A DNA stretch of 64,000 nt from an uncultured Clostridia bacterium (GCA_904419945.1 CAJFTM010000001.1:1-64000); one strand, 5' to 3'; shown: positions 33,523-43,642, counted from the stretch's first letter. Translations and numbers: made by a program. Notes: generated by a model from the letters alone, not told the origin.

Positions 33523-34346
33523 AGCTGATCGATTTTGACGAAAAATTCAATCGCCGCATGGCAAAGTTTTTGGAAAAGCACGCGGGCGAGCGCACGGAAG
33601 AGGAGTGGGAGGATGTGATCGCCGCGGCATACCGCAAATTCGGAGATACCGTTTTAGCGGAGATCGGTACGACGCCGCGCCGCTACTTTGCGGATATGGC
33701 GGACGGACAGCTGGTCGAAACGCTCAAAGAATATCTCCTGCAGGATATTGCCGTTCCCGATCTGCTGTGCGAGGAGTTGGAGCGCCGCGGCGCCGTACCG
33801 GAGGTACTGGCGCTGTTGCACGAAACGGACGAGGACCTCGTGCTGTATGCGATCCACTTCATCGGCGCCGATCCGCGCGCGGCTGCGCGGTATGCGGAGA
33901 TGCTCACGGAGGATGCCTACGGCGAACATGTCAAGGAAGAGCTCGCCGAAAACTTGCAGGCGATGGCGGATGCAGCGGCGGACGCCCTCTTGCCGCTCCT
34001 GAACGGTCGGGCGCGCGATTACGCGCTGGACATCCTTTCGCACGTAAGAGAGCGCGACGATCGCGTCTACAGCGCCCTTCTCAACGCCTTTCGTGCGGCG
34101 GACGAGGAGGACATTCCGCTGTACGCCGGCTATCTCGCATCCTACGGCGATGAGCGCGCTCTCCCGGCACTGATCGATGCGATCGCGAGGGAGGACATCG
34201 GTTTCGTCGCCTATCGCGAGCTGAAGTTTGCCATCGAGGCGCTCGGCGGCTCGTACGACGAGGAGCGGGATTTTTCGCAGGATGCGGCTTTTCAAAAAGT
34301 AAAGGCCGCAGGTGCGGAGACGGACATTTTTCAGACGAAAAAATAA
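33519..34346 (+). CDS. HEAT-like helical repeat protein
   Basis: 275 residues, all-helical and acidic. Repeating units such as AVPEVLALLHETDEDLVLYAIHFIG, AADALLPLLNGRARDYALDIL and LYAGYLASYGDERALPALIDAI have the spacing of HEAT/PBS-lyase-type repeats. No catalytic motif is seen. ATGA overlap with the TPR gene implies tight coupling, and the two may form a complex. The last gene of the operon, followed by hairpin 34360-34384. Confidence 0.6.
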   Translation: MKLIDFDEKFNRRMAKFLEKHAGERTEEEWEDVIAAAYRKFGDTVLAEIGTTPRRYFADMADGQLVETLKEYLLQDIAVPDLLCEELERRGAVPEVLALLHETDEDLVLYAIHFIGADPRAAARYAEMLTEDAYGEHVKEELAENLQAMADAAADALLPLLNGRARDYALDILSHVRERDDRVYSALLNAFRAADEEDIPLYAGYLASYGDERALPALIDAIAREDIGFVAYRELKFAIEALGGSYDEERDFSQDAAFQKVKAAGAETDIFQTKK

Positions 34347-34359
34347 GGGCGGGTGATGC

Positions 34360-34400
34360 GGCCGGGATGTATGTTATCCCGGCCGTCTTGTGCATTTTTT
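34360..34400 (+). terminator. Terminator of the hslO operon
   Basis: Stem GGCCGGGAT (34360-34368) with ATCCCGGCC (34376-34384), then GTCTTGTGCA and seven T. The T-run is ten bases from the stem, so efficiency is uncertain. Confidence 0.6.
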
Positions 34401-34431
34401 TGAATTTTTCGGGAATTTTTTCCGACAGGTA

Positions 34432-34460
34432 TTGACAAATCGTCCGTTTTACGGTTAAAT
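34432..34460 (+). promoter_or_regulatory. Promoter of the cytidylate-kinase-like gene
   Basis: TTGACA (34432-34437), a 17-base spacer and TTAAAT (34455-34460), about 60 bases before ATG 34522. Confidence 0.7.
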
Positions 34461-34521
34461 AGAAGTGAGCAGCGAGTCCGCTACCGTGCGGGCAGAACGA
34501 TCGCGGCGGGGGAGGAAGATC

Positions 34522-35094
34522 ATGAACAGAGTTATTACGATCAGTCGGCAGTTCGGCAGCGGCGGGAGGGAATTTGGCATCAAGCTCGCCAATGCACTCG
34601 GCTTGCCTTGTTACGACAAGGAGCTCATTTCCATGGCGGCAGAAGACAGCAATCTCTCCGCAGAATTTATGCGCCATCACGAGGAGAGCGCTCCGGGCCT
34701 CCTCTCGCGCACGCTGTATTCTTATTACCAGATGCCGATGACCGATCAGATCTACATCGCGCAGTCCAATCTGATCAAGCGGCTGGCACAGGAAGGCCCC
34801 TGCGTCATCATCGGCCGCTGTTCGGATGTCATCGTCGAGGACAGCATCAAAATCTATGTGCACGCGCCACTCGCCAAGCGGGTCGAGCGCAAGCTGTCCA
34901 TGGATACCGGTATCTCCGCCGAAAAGATGGAGGAACACGTCAAGGCGACGGATAAAAAGCGCAAAAAATATTATGAATATTATACCGACCAAAAGTGGGG
35001 GATGGCGGAGAATCACCACCTCTGTTTGGACAGCGGCCTGATCGGCGTGGACGGCTGCGTCGAGACGGCGCTCACCTATCTTTCCAAGCTGTGA
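34522..35094 (+). CDS. Cytidylate kinase-like family protein
   Basis: 190 residues of the P-loop kinase fold related to cytidylate kinase (Cytidylate_kin2 type). It starts ITISRQFGSGGREFG, the modified P-loop (GSGGRE in place of GxxxxGK) that typifies this family; later GRCSDVIV and a lid-like KATDKKRKKYYEYYT segment follow. The true substrate of these proteins is not established. GGAGG six bases before ATG 34522. Single-gene transcript by its promoter and the downstream hairpin. Confidence 0.85.
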   Translation: MNRVITISRQFGSGGREFGIKLANALGLPCYDKELISMAAEDSNLSAEFMRHHEESAPGLLSRTLYSYYQMPMTDQIYIAQSNLIKRLAQEGPCVIIGRCSDVIVEDSIKIYVHAPLAKRVERKLSMDTGISAEKMEEHVKATDKKRKKYYEYYTDQKWGMAENHHLCLDSGLIGVDGCVETALTYLSKL

Positions 35095-35145
35095 GTTCGG
35101 CAACGCCAAACGGCAAAGGGGCGCATCAACTGCACATCGAGATAG

Positions 35146-36447
<1,302 letters not shown>

Positions 36448-36559
36448 AGTGCCGCCAAAGCGATCGTTTGCAGACAAAATTTGTGCAGAGGTCTCTCCAT
36501 TTTTCCTGTCCCTGCACTGCGCTTATCAGGAAGGGCGGCCGTTTGGCCGCCGTGTCATC

Positions 36560-36593
36560 GGGCGGCGGAATTCTTCCGCCGCCCGTTCCTTTT
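36560..36593 (+). terminator. Terminator after mnmA
   Basis: An 11-bp perfect stem GGGCGGCGGAA/TTCCGCCGCCC with a 3-base loop, followed by GTTCCTTTTC. A second GC hairpin (36534-36551) precedes it. Confidence 0.7.
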
Positions 36594-36596
36594 CTC

Positions 36597-36625
36597 GCAT
36601 AAAGGGGGACGGTGGGAGCATACTA
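36597..36625 (+). promoter_or_regulatory. Sigma-G/F-like box before the small coat-like genes
   Basis: GCATA (36597-36601), 17 bases, then CATACTA (36619-36625), matching the sigma-G -10 consensus fully. The predicted start falls at the edge of the ribosome binding site, giving a very short leader. Confidence 0.4.
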
Positions 36626-36643
36626 AGCGGAGGAGGAAGGAGA

Positions 36644-36835
36644 ATGGAAAACGGTTTGACGGCCGGCGGGCTATACGCGTTTGCCCGCCTGCTTTCGGCG
36701 GAGAGTTTGGCGAGCAAAAAGGCTCGCTTGTTTGCAGCGACGCTGACGGATGCGGCTTTGGCGGCACAGATGCAGAGGCTGGCGCAGCGGCATGCGCAGC
36801 GGTTTGCGTCACTGCTCGCATTATTGGAGGAATAG
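36644..36835 (+). CDS. Small coat-associated-like protein
   Basis: 63 residues, helical. The pattern (LLSAESLASKKARLFAATLT, then AQMQRLAQRHAQRFASLLAL) resembles the roughly 65-residue proteins encoded just before CotF-like coat proteins in Clostridia, whose members share a central E-x2-x2-K and a C-terminal x2-RH-x2-RF motif. The role is inferred by analogy. A very strong AGGAGGAAGGAG site leads to ATG 36644. Followed ten bases later by the second small gene. Confidence 0.55.
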   Translation: MENGLTAGGLYAFARLLSAESLASKKARLFAATLTDAALAAQMQRLAQRHAQRFASLLALLEE

Positions 36836-36845
36836 CGGAAGGGAT

Positions 36846-37142
36846 ATGCAAGATATAAAAAGAAAACAGCGCGCTTTGCTGACGGAGGCAGATGCACTGG
36901 CAGATCTGCACGAAACGGAACGAGCCGTCCTCATCGATTATGCGGCCGCTCTGGGCGAAGGCGGCCCGCAGATGCTGTGTGCGGAGCTGCTGCGCCTGTT
37001 TATGGAGGCAGCGGAGGACGCGCGGACGGTCGCCGCCGAAGAGGCGCTGCACGCGCAGCCGCGTCCGGCACGAGGCGATGCGGTCGAAGGGGTCGTGCGG
37101 GCATTCCGCCGTGCCGGCAAAGATCTCGGCGAACTGCTGTGA
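36846..37142 (+). CDS. CotF-like small helical protein
   Basis: 98 residues, helical. The layout (LLTEADALADLHETERAVLI, ALGEGGPQMLCAELLRLFME) is like the CotF/ferritin-like coat family, with acidic residues on the first helix and a C-terminal DLGELL. It pairs with the 36644 gene as in other spore formers. GGAAGGG before ATG 36846. No terminator is obvious before the next promoter at 37221. Confidence 0.5.
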   Translation: MQDIKRKQRALLTEADALADLHETERAVLIDYAAALGEGGPQMLCAELLRLFMEAAEDARTVAAEEALHAQPRPARGDAVEGVVRAFRRAGKDLGELL

Positions 37143-37220
37143 GCGGGCCGGCTTTGTGTATGCCCGCTCAGCCGGGCTGTGCATACTATTCAATTTTTTT
37201 GTATCATTTGAACGATTTGC

Positions 37221-37249
37221 TGTACAAAGCGTACAAAATGTGATATACT
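37221..37249 (+). promoter_or_regulatory. Promoter with overlapping TGTAC inverted repeat
   Basis: TGTACA (37221-37226), a 17-base spacer and TATACT (37244-37249). TGTAC-AAAGC-GTACA (37221-37235) is an inverted repeat covering the -35 box and part of the spacer, a suitable place for a repressor operator. Confidence 0.55.
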
Positions 37250-37297
37250 GAAATTATCCTGTGACAATGTTCCGAACACACAAATGCGGAGGCTTTC

Positions 37298-39334
37298 ATG
37301 ATCAAAAAGAAGGGACAAACGATCCGTTTGGATACGCCGAACACGACGATGATCCTTAAAGCGGACACGGCAGAATATCTTTACTACGGGCAAAGGCTGG
37401 TCAGTAACGGCGATCCCGCATCTATTCCGGGAAGCGGATGTTACTTTTTATCCACCTTTGGTTCAGACGATTATTCCGAATACAGTCTGCTCATGCAGGG
37501 CGGCGGCTTTGCGGCAGACTTCCAATTTGCGAAAGCGCGCGTGCTTGCGTCCAAGCCGGAGCTCCCCGGCCTTCCTTCCTCCTATGGCGAGGGGAAAACG
37601 GTGGAGCTCAAGTATACGGATGCGGCGGCGCGCCTCGTTCTGTTTTTGTACTTTACCGCCTATGAAGACTGCGACGTCATCGCGATCTCTGCGCGCATCG
37701 TCAATGGTTCGCGCAAGGAGGTGCGCATTCGCCGCATGATGAGTTTGCAGCTCGATCTCGCCGAGACCGGGCTCGAGTTCGTCACTTTTTCTTGGCCGCG
37801 CGGGAGCGAGTGTCGGCGCAGCGCGCGCCGGGTGGACAGCGGCGTCTTTATCAACGATTCTAAGAGCGGATCCCTGCACGCTGCTTCCCCCTTCGTGTTG
37901 GCAGAGGGCAAGTTCGGCGTCTACGGGGCCGATCTCGTTTATTCCGGCAACCACAAAGAGGTGCTTGCGGTCGGCCGCGGGCGTTCCCGCCTGCTCGTCG
38001 GCCTGAACGACTTTGCTTTCGGTTGGACATTGCAGCCGGGCGAAAGTTTTTGCTCGCCCGAAGCAGTTGTCTGTTTTGCCCCGGAGGAGGATTCTCTCTG
38101 CAGCCGCATGCAGGCGTTTGTCGGCGGTCATATTTCCGGAGGGAAGTGGAAAAAGAGAGAGCGTCCCGTCGTATTCGAGATCGCGGAGCCGCATGTATCT
38201 GCGGATACGATCGATCCGCTTGCCGAGGCTGCAAAGCGGGCGGGGGCAGAGCTGCTGTTGCTTTCTTCCGGAAGCTGCGCGGATGTTCCTTCGGCTGATA
38301 CGGCGGCGGATGTGCCGTCTGCCGAAACGGGTGCGGCACTCGCCGAAAAATTGCGGGAGAAGGGGCTCGGGTTCGGTATTCGCATCGAGCCGGAAACGGT
38401 CGCAGAGGACAGCGATCTCTGCCGTACCCGTCCGCAATACTTGATGAAGATCCCGGGGCGCAGGCCCGTCTGTATCCGCGGAAGGCTGATGCTCAATCTC
38501 GCGGACGAAAAAGTACAGAATTATGCGGTCCGCGCCGCTTGCGAAGCGATCGAGCGCAGCGGCGCTTCCTATGTCCGCTGGGATTGCTGCCGCACCATGA
38601 CCGATTGTTTCGGAAAGGGAGTACTCGCGAGTGAATATTTTCATCGGTATATTCTCGGCTATTATCGCGTGCTCTCCAAAGTCGTAAAGCGCTTTCCGTT
38701 TATCCTGTTTGAAGGCAGCGCTGCCGGCGGAGGCAGGTTGGATCTCGGCAATTTATGCTATTTTTCGCAGTACAGTTCCTGCGGGGATGAGCGGACAGGC
38801 TGTCCGTCGCTGAGCGGGCCGTTCTGCGCCTATCCGCAGACGACCATCTGTACCAAAGTACCGTTTGCGGACAGAGCGGCCGCAGATGAAGATTTCTTTA
38901 CGGCAAGTTGCGGACTGCTCGCATATGTATGGAAAGAGCCGCCGGGCGAAGAGGTCTGTGCGCACATCGCGCGGCAGGTCGGGTTTTATAAGGACAACCG
39001 CAAGTTGCTGCAGTTCGGCGAGCAGATCTGTCTCAGCGGGAGCGGAGCACACGGGCTCATGACCGTTTCAAAGGACAGGGCGAACGCGATCGCCGTCCTT
39101 TTCTTCAGCGGGCGCAGTGCGTCCGATCCCCCGGCCCGCATTCGGTTTAAGGGGCTTCTGCCCTCCGCCGTATATGAAGTGAGCGCGTACGGCGATGATT
39201 CGTTTCATTGTACGATCGGAGGAGATCTGTTGATGGGACAGTGGATCGGAGCGCCGTTTGTTCCTGCGCAGGATGGCGCAGACGGGGCGGCTTTTGTCCG
39301 CATGTTCCTATTCCGCAAAAAGAGAAATTCCTGA
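37298..39334 (+). CDS. GH36-like protein with altered active site
   Basis: 678 residues with the architecture of GH36 alpha-galactosidases: N-terminal beta-sandwich (about 1-270, including YGADLVYSGNHKEV and GWTLQPGESFCSPEAVV), TIM barrel (about 290-590) and a small C-terminal beta-domain. The nucleophile region reads YVRWDCCRTMTDCF (Asp429) where the family has KWDxN; the acid/base region reads EGSAAGGGRLDLG (Asp482) where the family has ESCSSGGGRFD. The substrate-binding DDGWFG strand is replaced by LLSSGSCAD (322-329) and the NNWEATYF strand by FEIAEPHVS. Both catalytic Asp remain, so activity is possible but specificity should differ. GGAGG precedes ATG 37298. No sugar-transport genes are nearby. 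Confidence 0.8.
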   Translation: MIKKKGQTIRLDTPNTTMILKADTAEYLYYGQRLVSNGDPASIPGSGCYFLSTFGSDDYSEYSLLMQGGGFAADFQFAKARVLASKPELPGLPSSYGEGKTVELKYTDAAARLVLFLYFTAYEDCDVIAISARIVNGSRKEVRIRRMMSLQLDLAETGLEFVTFSWPRGSECRRSARRVDSGVFINDSKSGSLHAASPFVLAEGKFGVYGADLVYSGNHKEVLAVGRGRSRLLVGLNDFAFGWTLQPGESFCSPEAVVCFAPEEDSLCSRMQAFVGGHISGGKWKKRERPVVFEIAEPHVSADTIDPLAEAAKRAGAELLLLSSGSCADVPSADTAADVPSAETGAALAEKLREKGLGFGIRIEPETVAEDSDLCRTRPQYLMKIPGRRPVCIRGRLMLNLADEKVQNYAVRAACEAIERSGASYVRWDCCRTMTDCFGKGVLASEYFHRYILGYYRVLSKVVKRFPFILFEGSAAGGGRLDLGNLCYFSQYSSCGDERTGCPSLSGPFCAYPQTTICTKVPFADRAAADEDFFTASCGLLAYVWKEPPGEEVCAHIARQVGFYKDNRKLLQFGEQICLSGSGAHGLMTVSKDRANAIAVLFFSGRSASDPPARIRFKGLLPSAVYEVSAYGDDSFHCTIGGDLLMGQWIGAPFVPAQDGADGAAFVRMFLFRKKRNS

Positions 39335-39346
39335 TCGTTCAAAAAT

Positions 39347-39382
39347 AAAGGCCGCGGCAAGAAAAATCTTGCCGCGGCCTTT
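39347..39382 (+). terminator. Bidirectional terminator
   Basis: A perfect 16-bp stem (39347-39362 with 39367-39382) with an AAAA loop between the convergent GH36-like and rqcH genes. The stem's own A and T ends allow function in both directions. Confidence 0.85.
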
Positions 39383-39412
39383 GATTCAGCTGATTTTAAC
39401 GGTATTTATAGA

Positions 39413-39429
39413 GTACTCTGCGTCACATA
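39413..39429 (+). repeat. Intergenic 17-base motif, copy D
   Basis: GTACTCTGCGTCACATA, preceded by TTTATAGA and followed by ATTGCC. It is between the bidirectional terminator and the rqcH stop. Confidence 0.5.
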
Positions 39430-39446
39430 ATTGCCGCTTTAAGGGA

Positions 39447-41129
39447 TCAGACCTCTTCCTGTGCATGGCGGTCTGGCGCGACGAGCAGTGTGCGGTAGTC
39501 CGTATAGATCACAAAGCCTGCCTTCGCACCGGAGGGCTTTTTGACGAAGCGCCGTTCGCAATAATCGACGGGGATCTTGCCGCTCGCCTTTCCGTCGGAA
39601 AAGTGTGCGCAGATCTCCGCCGCCGTGCGCAGCACCTCGTCGGGGACAGGTTTCCCTTCCGTTCGGATGAGCACATGCGAGCTGTGGTACTTCTGTGTAT
39701 GCAGCCAAATATCGTCCGGCGAAGCTGAGCGCAGGAGGCGGTCGTTTTGAACGTTGTTGCGCCCCGCGAGGATGCGGAACCCGCCGGCGGTAAAGGTGCG
39801 GAAAGGTACCGCAGGGGCAGCTTTTGTCTTCCTTTTTTCGGGCGGAAGCAAGCCCGCGGCGCGCAGTTCTTCTTCCAGCTCCTGCAGATCGAGCCTGTTC
39901 TCCGCGCGGGAGAGGGCGGCGAGCATGCTTTGCGTATAATCGAGATCGGCAAGAGCTTCGCTCTTTTGCGGCGCGACGGCTGCCAGTGTCCGCTTTTGTT
40001 TGTTGTATTTCTTATAATATTTTTGCGCGTTTTGCGCGGGAGAGAGCGTCTTGTCCAAAGGGATGCGGAGGGTCGGGGCGCTCTCCTCGTAATAGCTGAT
40101 CAGTTCGCATCCCTCCATGCCTTTGCGCAGAGCATAGATGTTCGCGGTGATCAACTCGCCGCAGATGCGGTTTTTTTCCATATCCGCACACTCGCGTTCC
40201 CTTTCGAACAGCAGGGCAAGTTTTTTCTCTTCCTTTTTCCGCCGCGCAGAGAGCACGCCTTCCAGTTTGCGCTTTTTTTCGGCGAAATCGCGGTTACTCT
40301 CCCGTTCGGTGTAGTAGGCGTCCATGGCAGCGTTCACGCTCTCATATCGTTCCCCGCCAGGGAAGCGCGCGTGGAAGTCCTTTGCCTCTCCGCCCCGCCG
40401 TTCGACGGCCGGCGCCGTTTCGTCCGAAAAGATAAAGGCGTGCACTTTTTCTTCGGCGGCTTTCGCCTGCTCATCGAAGGGAACCGCCCGGTCACCCAGT
40501 TCTTTTGCGAGCAGGCGGCAGGTAGGCAGAGCCAGTCCGGATAGGTTTTGGAAGAGGAATTCTGCCAGATCGCCGCCGGGAAAGGCGTGCAGCCGTTCCA
40601 GCGTCGCGGCGCGGTCGGCAGGATTGGCTTTGTCCTGCGGTTCGGGCGGCCGATATTGTACGCCCGGGAAGAGCACGCGCTTGAAATTTTCCTGTAAAGA
40701 AGATACTTTCAGTGCCCCCGTGATGACGCCGTCTTCGGTGAGTACGAGGTTGGAATATTTCCCCATGATCTCCGCGTACAGCGTCCGCTGCGCGCGGGTA
40801 AATTCGCCCGTACAGTCGAAGCGAAAGGACAGGATGCGCTCAAATCCTTCCAGACACACCTGCGTCAGCGTCGCACCGGAAAGGTGTTTGCGCAGCAGCA
40901 TGCAGAAGTTTGGCGCCGCTTCGGGTGCGGTACGCGGGGCGTCGGAAATGCAGGCCCGCGCAAAGGAGGCGTGCGTATTGAGCAGCAATTTGCGCGTTCT
41001 TCCGCCCGCATAGAACAGGATATCCACCTCGTCGCGCGAGGGCTGAATGATTTTATTGACTTTGCCTCCGGCGAGCGTCGCGTTCAATTCACGCGCGACG
41101 TGCCGGAGGGTGAATGCGTCTTGCGGCAT
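39447..41129 (-). CDS. rqcH: RqcH (NEMF/NFACT family)
   Basis: 560 residues. Binds obstructed 50S subunits and recruits tRNA-Ala to add alanine tails that mark nascent chains for ClpXP. NFACT-N domain (about 1-220, starting FTLRHVARELNATLAGGKVNKI), helix-hairpin-helix region and long coiled coil (about 280-430), and NFACT-R domain at the C-terminus with DDIWLHTQKYHSSHVLIRTE are visible. GGAG before ATG 41129. The window also encodes rqcP, tig, clpP and clpX. Confidence 0.94.
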   Translation of the reverse strand: MPQDAFTLRHVARELNATLAGGKVNKIIQPSRDEVDILFYAGGRTRKLLLNTHASFARACISDAPRTAPEAAPNFCMLLRKHLSGATLTQVCLEGFERILSFRFDCTGEFTRAQRTLYAEIMGKYSNLVLTEDGVITGALKVSSLQENFKRVLFPGVQYRPPEPQDKANPADRAATLERLHAFPGGDLAEFLFQNLSGLALPTCRLLAKELGDRAVPFDEQAKAAEEKVHAFIFSDETAPAVERRGGEAKDFHARFPGGERYESVNAAMDAYYTERESNRDFAEKKRKLEGVLSARRKKEEKKLALLFERERECADMEKNRICGELITANIYALRKGMEGCELISYYEESAPTLRIPLDKTLSPAQNAQKYYKKYNKQKRTLAAVAPQKSEALADLDYTQSMLAALSRAENRLDLQELEEELRAAGLLPPEKRKTKAAPAVPFRTFTAGGFRILAGRNNVQNDRLLRSASPDDIWLHTQKYHSSHVLIRTEGKPVPDEVLRTAAEICAHFSDGKASGKIPVDYCERRFVKKPSGAKAGFVIYTDYRTLLVAPDRHAQEEV

Positions 41130-41361
41130 GATTTTTCCGCTCCGGGATATTTTTTTCTATTATAACAGATATGCGATCAAAAAGCAAACGGGCTTCGGTT
41201 CCGCCGTGAAAAGTGTGTAAGATTGCAAGAGTACGTTGTGCGGGCAGGGGCCGCGGCGGACAGATCCAGCGGCACATCCGGCTCACCTGCGCGATCATTT
41301 CGCGGATCAAGCAAAGGGAGGGCAGACACATAAATTATTTTGCTTTGCGCATAAAAAACGC

Positions 41362-41390
41362 TTTGCAAAATCCGCTCTTTGTGGTACAAT
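41362..41390 (+). promoter_or_regulatory. Promoter of the tig-clpP-clpX cluster
   Basis: TTTGCA (41362-41367), a 17-base spacer and TACAAT (41385-41390), about 40 bases before the tig ATG. Confidence 0.6.
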
Positions 41391-41430
41391 ACTGTACTGA
41401 GTAAAAGTTTATTTTCAGCAGGAGAAAGTC

Positions 41431-42783
41431 ATGAAATACGAGATCCAACCTTCGGAAAAGAGCACGATCAAGATCACCATCACCTTTGACAAGGCGGAGT
41501 GGGAAGAAGCCAATCAGAAGGCTTATCTGCAGACGCGCGGCCGCTTCACCGTGAACGGGTTCCGCAAGGGCAAGGCGCCTAAGCATGTCATCGAGCTCAA
41601 TTACGGCAAGGGCGTGTTCTATGAAGATGCGCTCAACAATCTCTTTTCCGATCACTATTACAACATTTTGGAACAGGAAAAAGACAACTATACCGTCGTC
41701 GGCCAGCCCGAACTTTCGGTGGATGATATTTCGGACAACGGCGCCGTTCTCGTGGCAGTTGCGCCCGTCAAACCGGAGGTCAAGCTGGGCGATTACAAAG
41801 GTATAAACATCACGAAAGTGGAGTATAATGTGAAGGATGCCGACGTCGATGCCGAAATCGAGCGCCTGCGCCAGCGCAATTCGCGCATGGTCGAAGTGAC
41901 CGACCGCGCGGCTGAAAACGGCGACACGGCGACCATCGACTTCTCCGGCAGCATCGACGGGGTCAAGTTCGAGGGCGGCACGTCCGAAAATTACCCGCTC
42001 GTGCTGGGCAGCGGTTCCTTCATTCCCGGTTTTGAGGAACAGGTCGTCGGCATGAAGGTCGGCGAGGAGAAGGACGTCAACGTCCGCTTCCCGGACGATT
42101 ATCAGGCAGCCGAGCTCAAGGGCAAGGATGCCGTCTTCGCGGTGAAGCTCAATAAGCTGGAGAAGCGCGAGCTGCCCGAAGTGAACGATGAGTTCATTAA
42201 AGATGCAGCCGGCGCCGAGAGCGTGGAGGCGTACCGCAAGGAGACGCGCGAGCGCCTCGAAAAGCAGGCGAAAGAGAAGGGCGATGCCGAAACGGAGAAC
42301 AACATCGTCCGCACCATCGCCGCCAATGCGGAAGTGGAGATCCCCGACGCGATGATCGAGAATCAGATCGACACGATGGTCCGCAATGCGGAGTACCGCC
42401 TCGGTATGCAGTACGGCGGCCTCAAGCTGCAGGATTATCTCAAATATATGGGCAGCAATATGGACGATTTCCGCAACGGCTATCGCGCGCAGGCCGGCGA
42501 TAACGTCAAGGCGCAACTGGTCATCGATGCGATCGTCCGCGCTGAAAATATCAAGGCAGAGGACGCCGAGATCGACGCGAAGCTCGAAGAGCTTGCCAAG
42601 GCTGCCAACAAGACGCTCGAGGAATATAAAAAGGATGTCACCGAGTCGCAGCGCGAATATCTCGCGAATGACATCGTGGTGAATAAGCTGTTCGACTTCC
42701 TCAAAGCCAACAATACCCTCACCGTCGCAGAAGAAAAGCCCGCGGAAGAGGTAAAAGGGGAGCAGGAACCGAAGGCGGAATAA
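41431..42783 (+). CDS. tig: Trigger factor
   Basis: 450 residues. Ribosome-bound chaperone and peptidyl-prolyl isomerase. N-terminal ribosome-binding domain with the signature GFRKGKAPKHVIE (around residues 38-50, matching GFRxGKxP), a central FKBP-type domain (about 155-245: GDTATIDFSGSIDG), and the C-terminal helical arms. AGGAG before ATG 41431. Followed after 44 bases by clpP. Confidence 0.98.
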   Translation: MKYEIQPSEKSTIKITITFDKAEWEEANQKAYLQTRGRFTVNGFRKGKAPKHVIELNYGKGVFYEDALNNLFSDHYYNILEQEKDNYTVVGQPELSVDDISDNGAVLVAVAPVKPEVKLGDYKGINITKVEYNVKDADVDAEIERLRQRNSRMVEVTDRAAENGDTATIDFSGSIDGVKFEGGTSENYPLVLGSGSFIPGFEEQVVGMKVGEEKDVNVRFPDDYQAAELKGKDAVFAVKLNKLEKRELPEVNDEFIKDAAGAESVEAYRKETRERLEKQAKEKGDAETENNIVRTIAANAEVEIPDAMIENQIDTMVRNAEYRLGMQYGGLKLQDYLKYMGSNMDDFRNGYRAQAGDNVKAQLVIDAIVRAENIKAEDAEIDAKLEELAKAANKTLEEYKKDVTESQREYLANDIVVNKLFDFLKANNTLTVAEEKPAEEVKGEQEPKAE

Positions 42784-42827
42784 TTTTTCCGTTCCCTGTA
42801 CCGCCCCTGCAATTATAAGGAGATCGC

Positions 42828-43424
42828 ATGGAAGATATTCGAATGAATCTTATCCCTATGGTCGTCGAGCAGTCCAGCCGCGGCGAGCGCTCGTACGACA
42901 TCTATTCGCGCCTCTTGGAAGATCGCATCATCTTCCTTTCGGGCGAGATCGGCGACGCAATGGCAAATACCGTCGTTGCCCAGCTCATCTATCTTGAAGC
43001 AAAGGACATGAACAAGGACATCAGTCTGTACATCAACAGCCCGGGCGGCAGCGTCTCGGCCGGCATGGCGATCTACGATACCATGCAGTACATCCACTGC
43101 GACGTCTCGACCATCTGCATCGGCATGGCGGCGAGTATGGGCGCATTCCTCTTGTCCAGCGGTACCAAGGGCAAGCGCTTTGCGCTGCCCAACAGCGAAA
43201 TCATGATCCATCAGCCGCTCGGCGGCGCGCAGGGTCAGGCGAGCGACATCAAGATCCAAGCGGAGCATATCCTCAAGATCCGCGAAAAGATGAATCGGAT
43301 CTTGGCCGAAAATACCGGCAAGACTGTGGAGGAGATCGCGCGCGATACCGATCGCGACAATTATCTCTCCGCGGAAGAGGCACAGCGCTACGGCCTCGTC
43401 GATAAAGTTTTTTATAAGAGATAA
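42828..43424 (+). CDS. clpP: ATP-dependent Clp protease proteolytic subunit
   Basis: 198 residues. Serine protease of the ClpXP and related complexes. Catalytic triad: Ser in [11 protein letters not shown], His in [10 protein letters not shown], Asp in [10 protein letters not shown]. The N-terminal [25 protein letters not shown] is typical. AAGGAG before ATG 42828. It lies between tig and clpX, the classic order. Confidence 0.99.
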   Translation: MEDIRMNLIPMVVEQSSRGERSYDIYSRLLEDRIIFLSGEIGDAMANTVVAQLIYLEAKDMNKDISLYINSPGGSVSAGMAIYDTMQYIHCDVSTICIGMAASMGAFLLSSGTKGKRFALPNSEIMIHQPLGGAQGQASDIKIQAEHILKIREKMNRILAENTGKTVEEIARDTDRDNYLSAEEAQRYGLVDKVFYKR

Positions 43425-43642
43425 CAGTTTCTGTTGCCCGCCGCTGTTTGTGTTTGCGCGGAGATGCGGACGGGCAACCAACAAAATGAGAAGCCGCATA
43501 AGTCGGGAGGAGACAAGCCCCCGCAGCGGAACGATCGGCAGAAGCCTCATCGCAATCAGATCCGCGGCGACCGTTTGTGTTGCCGCGCCTTCGTCTTTTT
43601 GAACGAAATTGCCGGGGTAAAGCCGAAAGGAGGTAACCGAAT
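43425..43642. other. clpP-clpX intergenic region
   Basis: 218 bases with two possible hairpins: GTTGCCCG/CGGGCAAC (about 43434-43480) and the terminator-like stem at 43563-43587. An open frame of 70 codons spans it but has no ribosome binding site and a random composition. No clear clpX promoter is seen, so partial readthrough is likely. Confidence 0.5.
43563..43600 (+). terminator. Terminator/attenuator before clpX
   Basis: Stem CGCGGCGA (43563-43570) with TTGCCGCG (43580-43587), a G-T pair near the loop, followed by CCTTCGTCTTTTT. It lies between clpP and clpX and may set the ratio of the two proteins. Confidence 0.5.

Noticed and set aside
38619..38640. A fifth copy of the intergenic 17-base motif inside the GH36-like gene
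   Set aside because: GAGTACTCGCGAGTGAATA matches only the palindromic half and is coding sequence.
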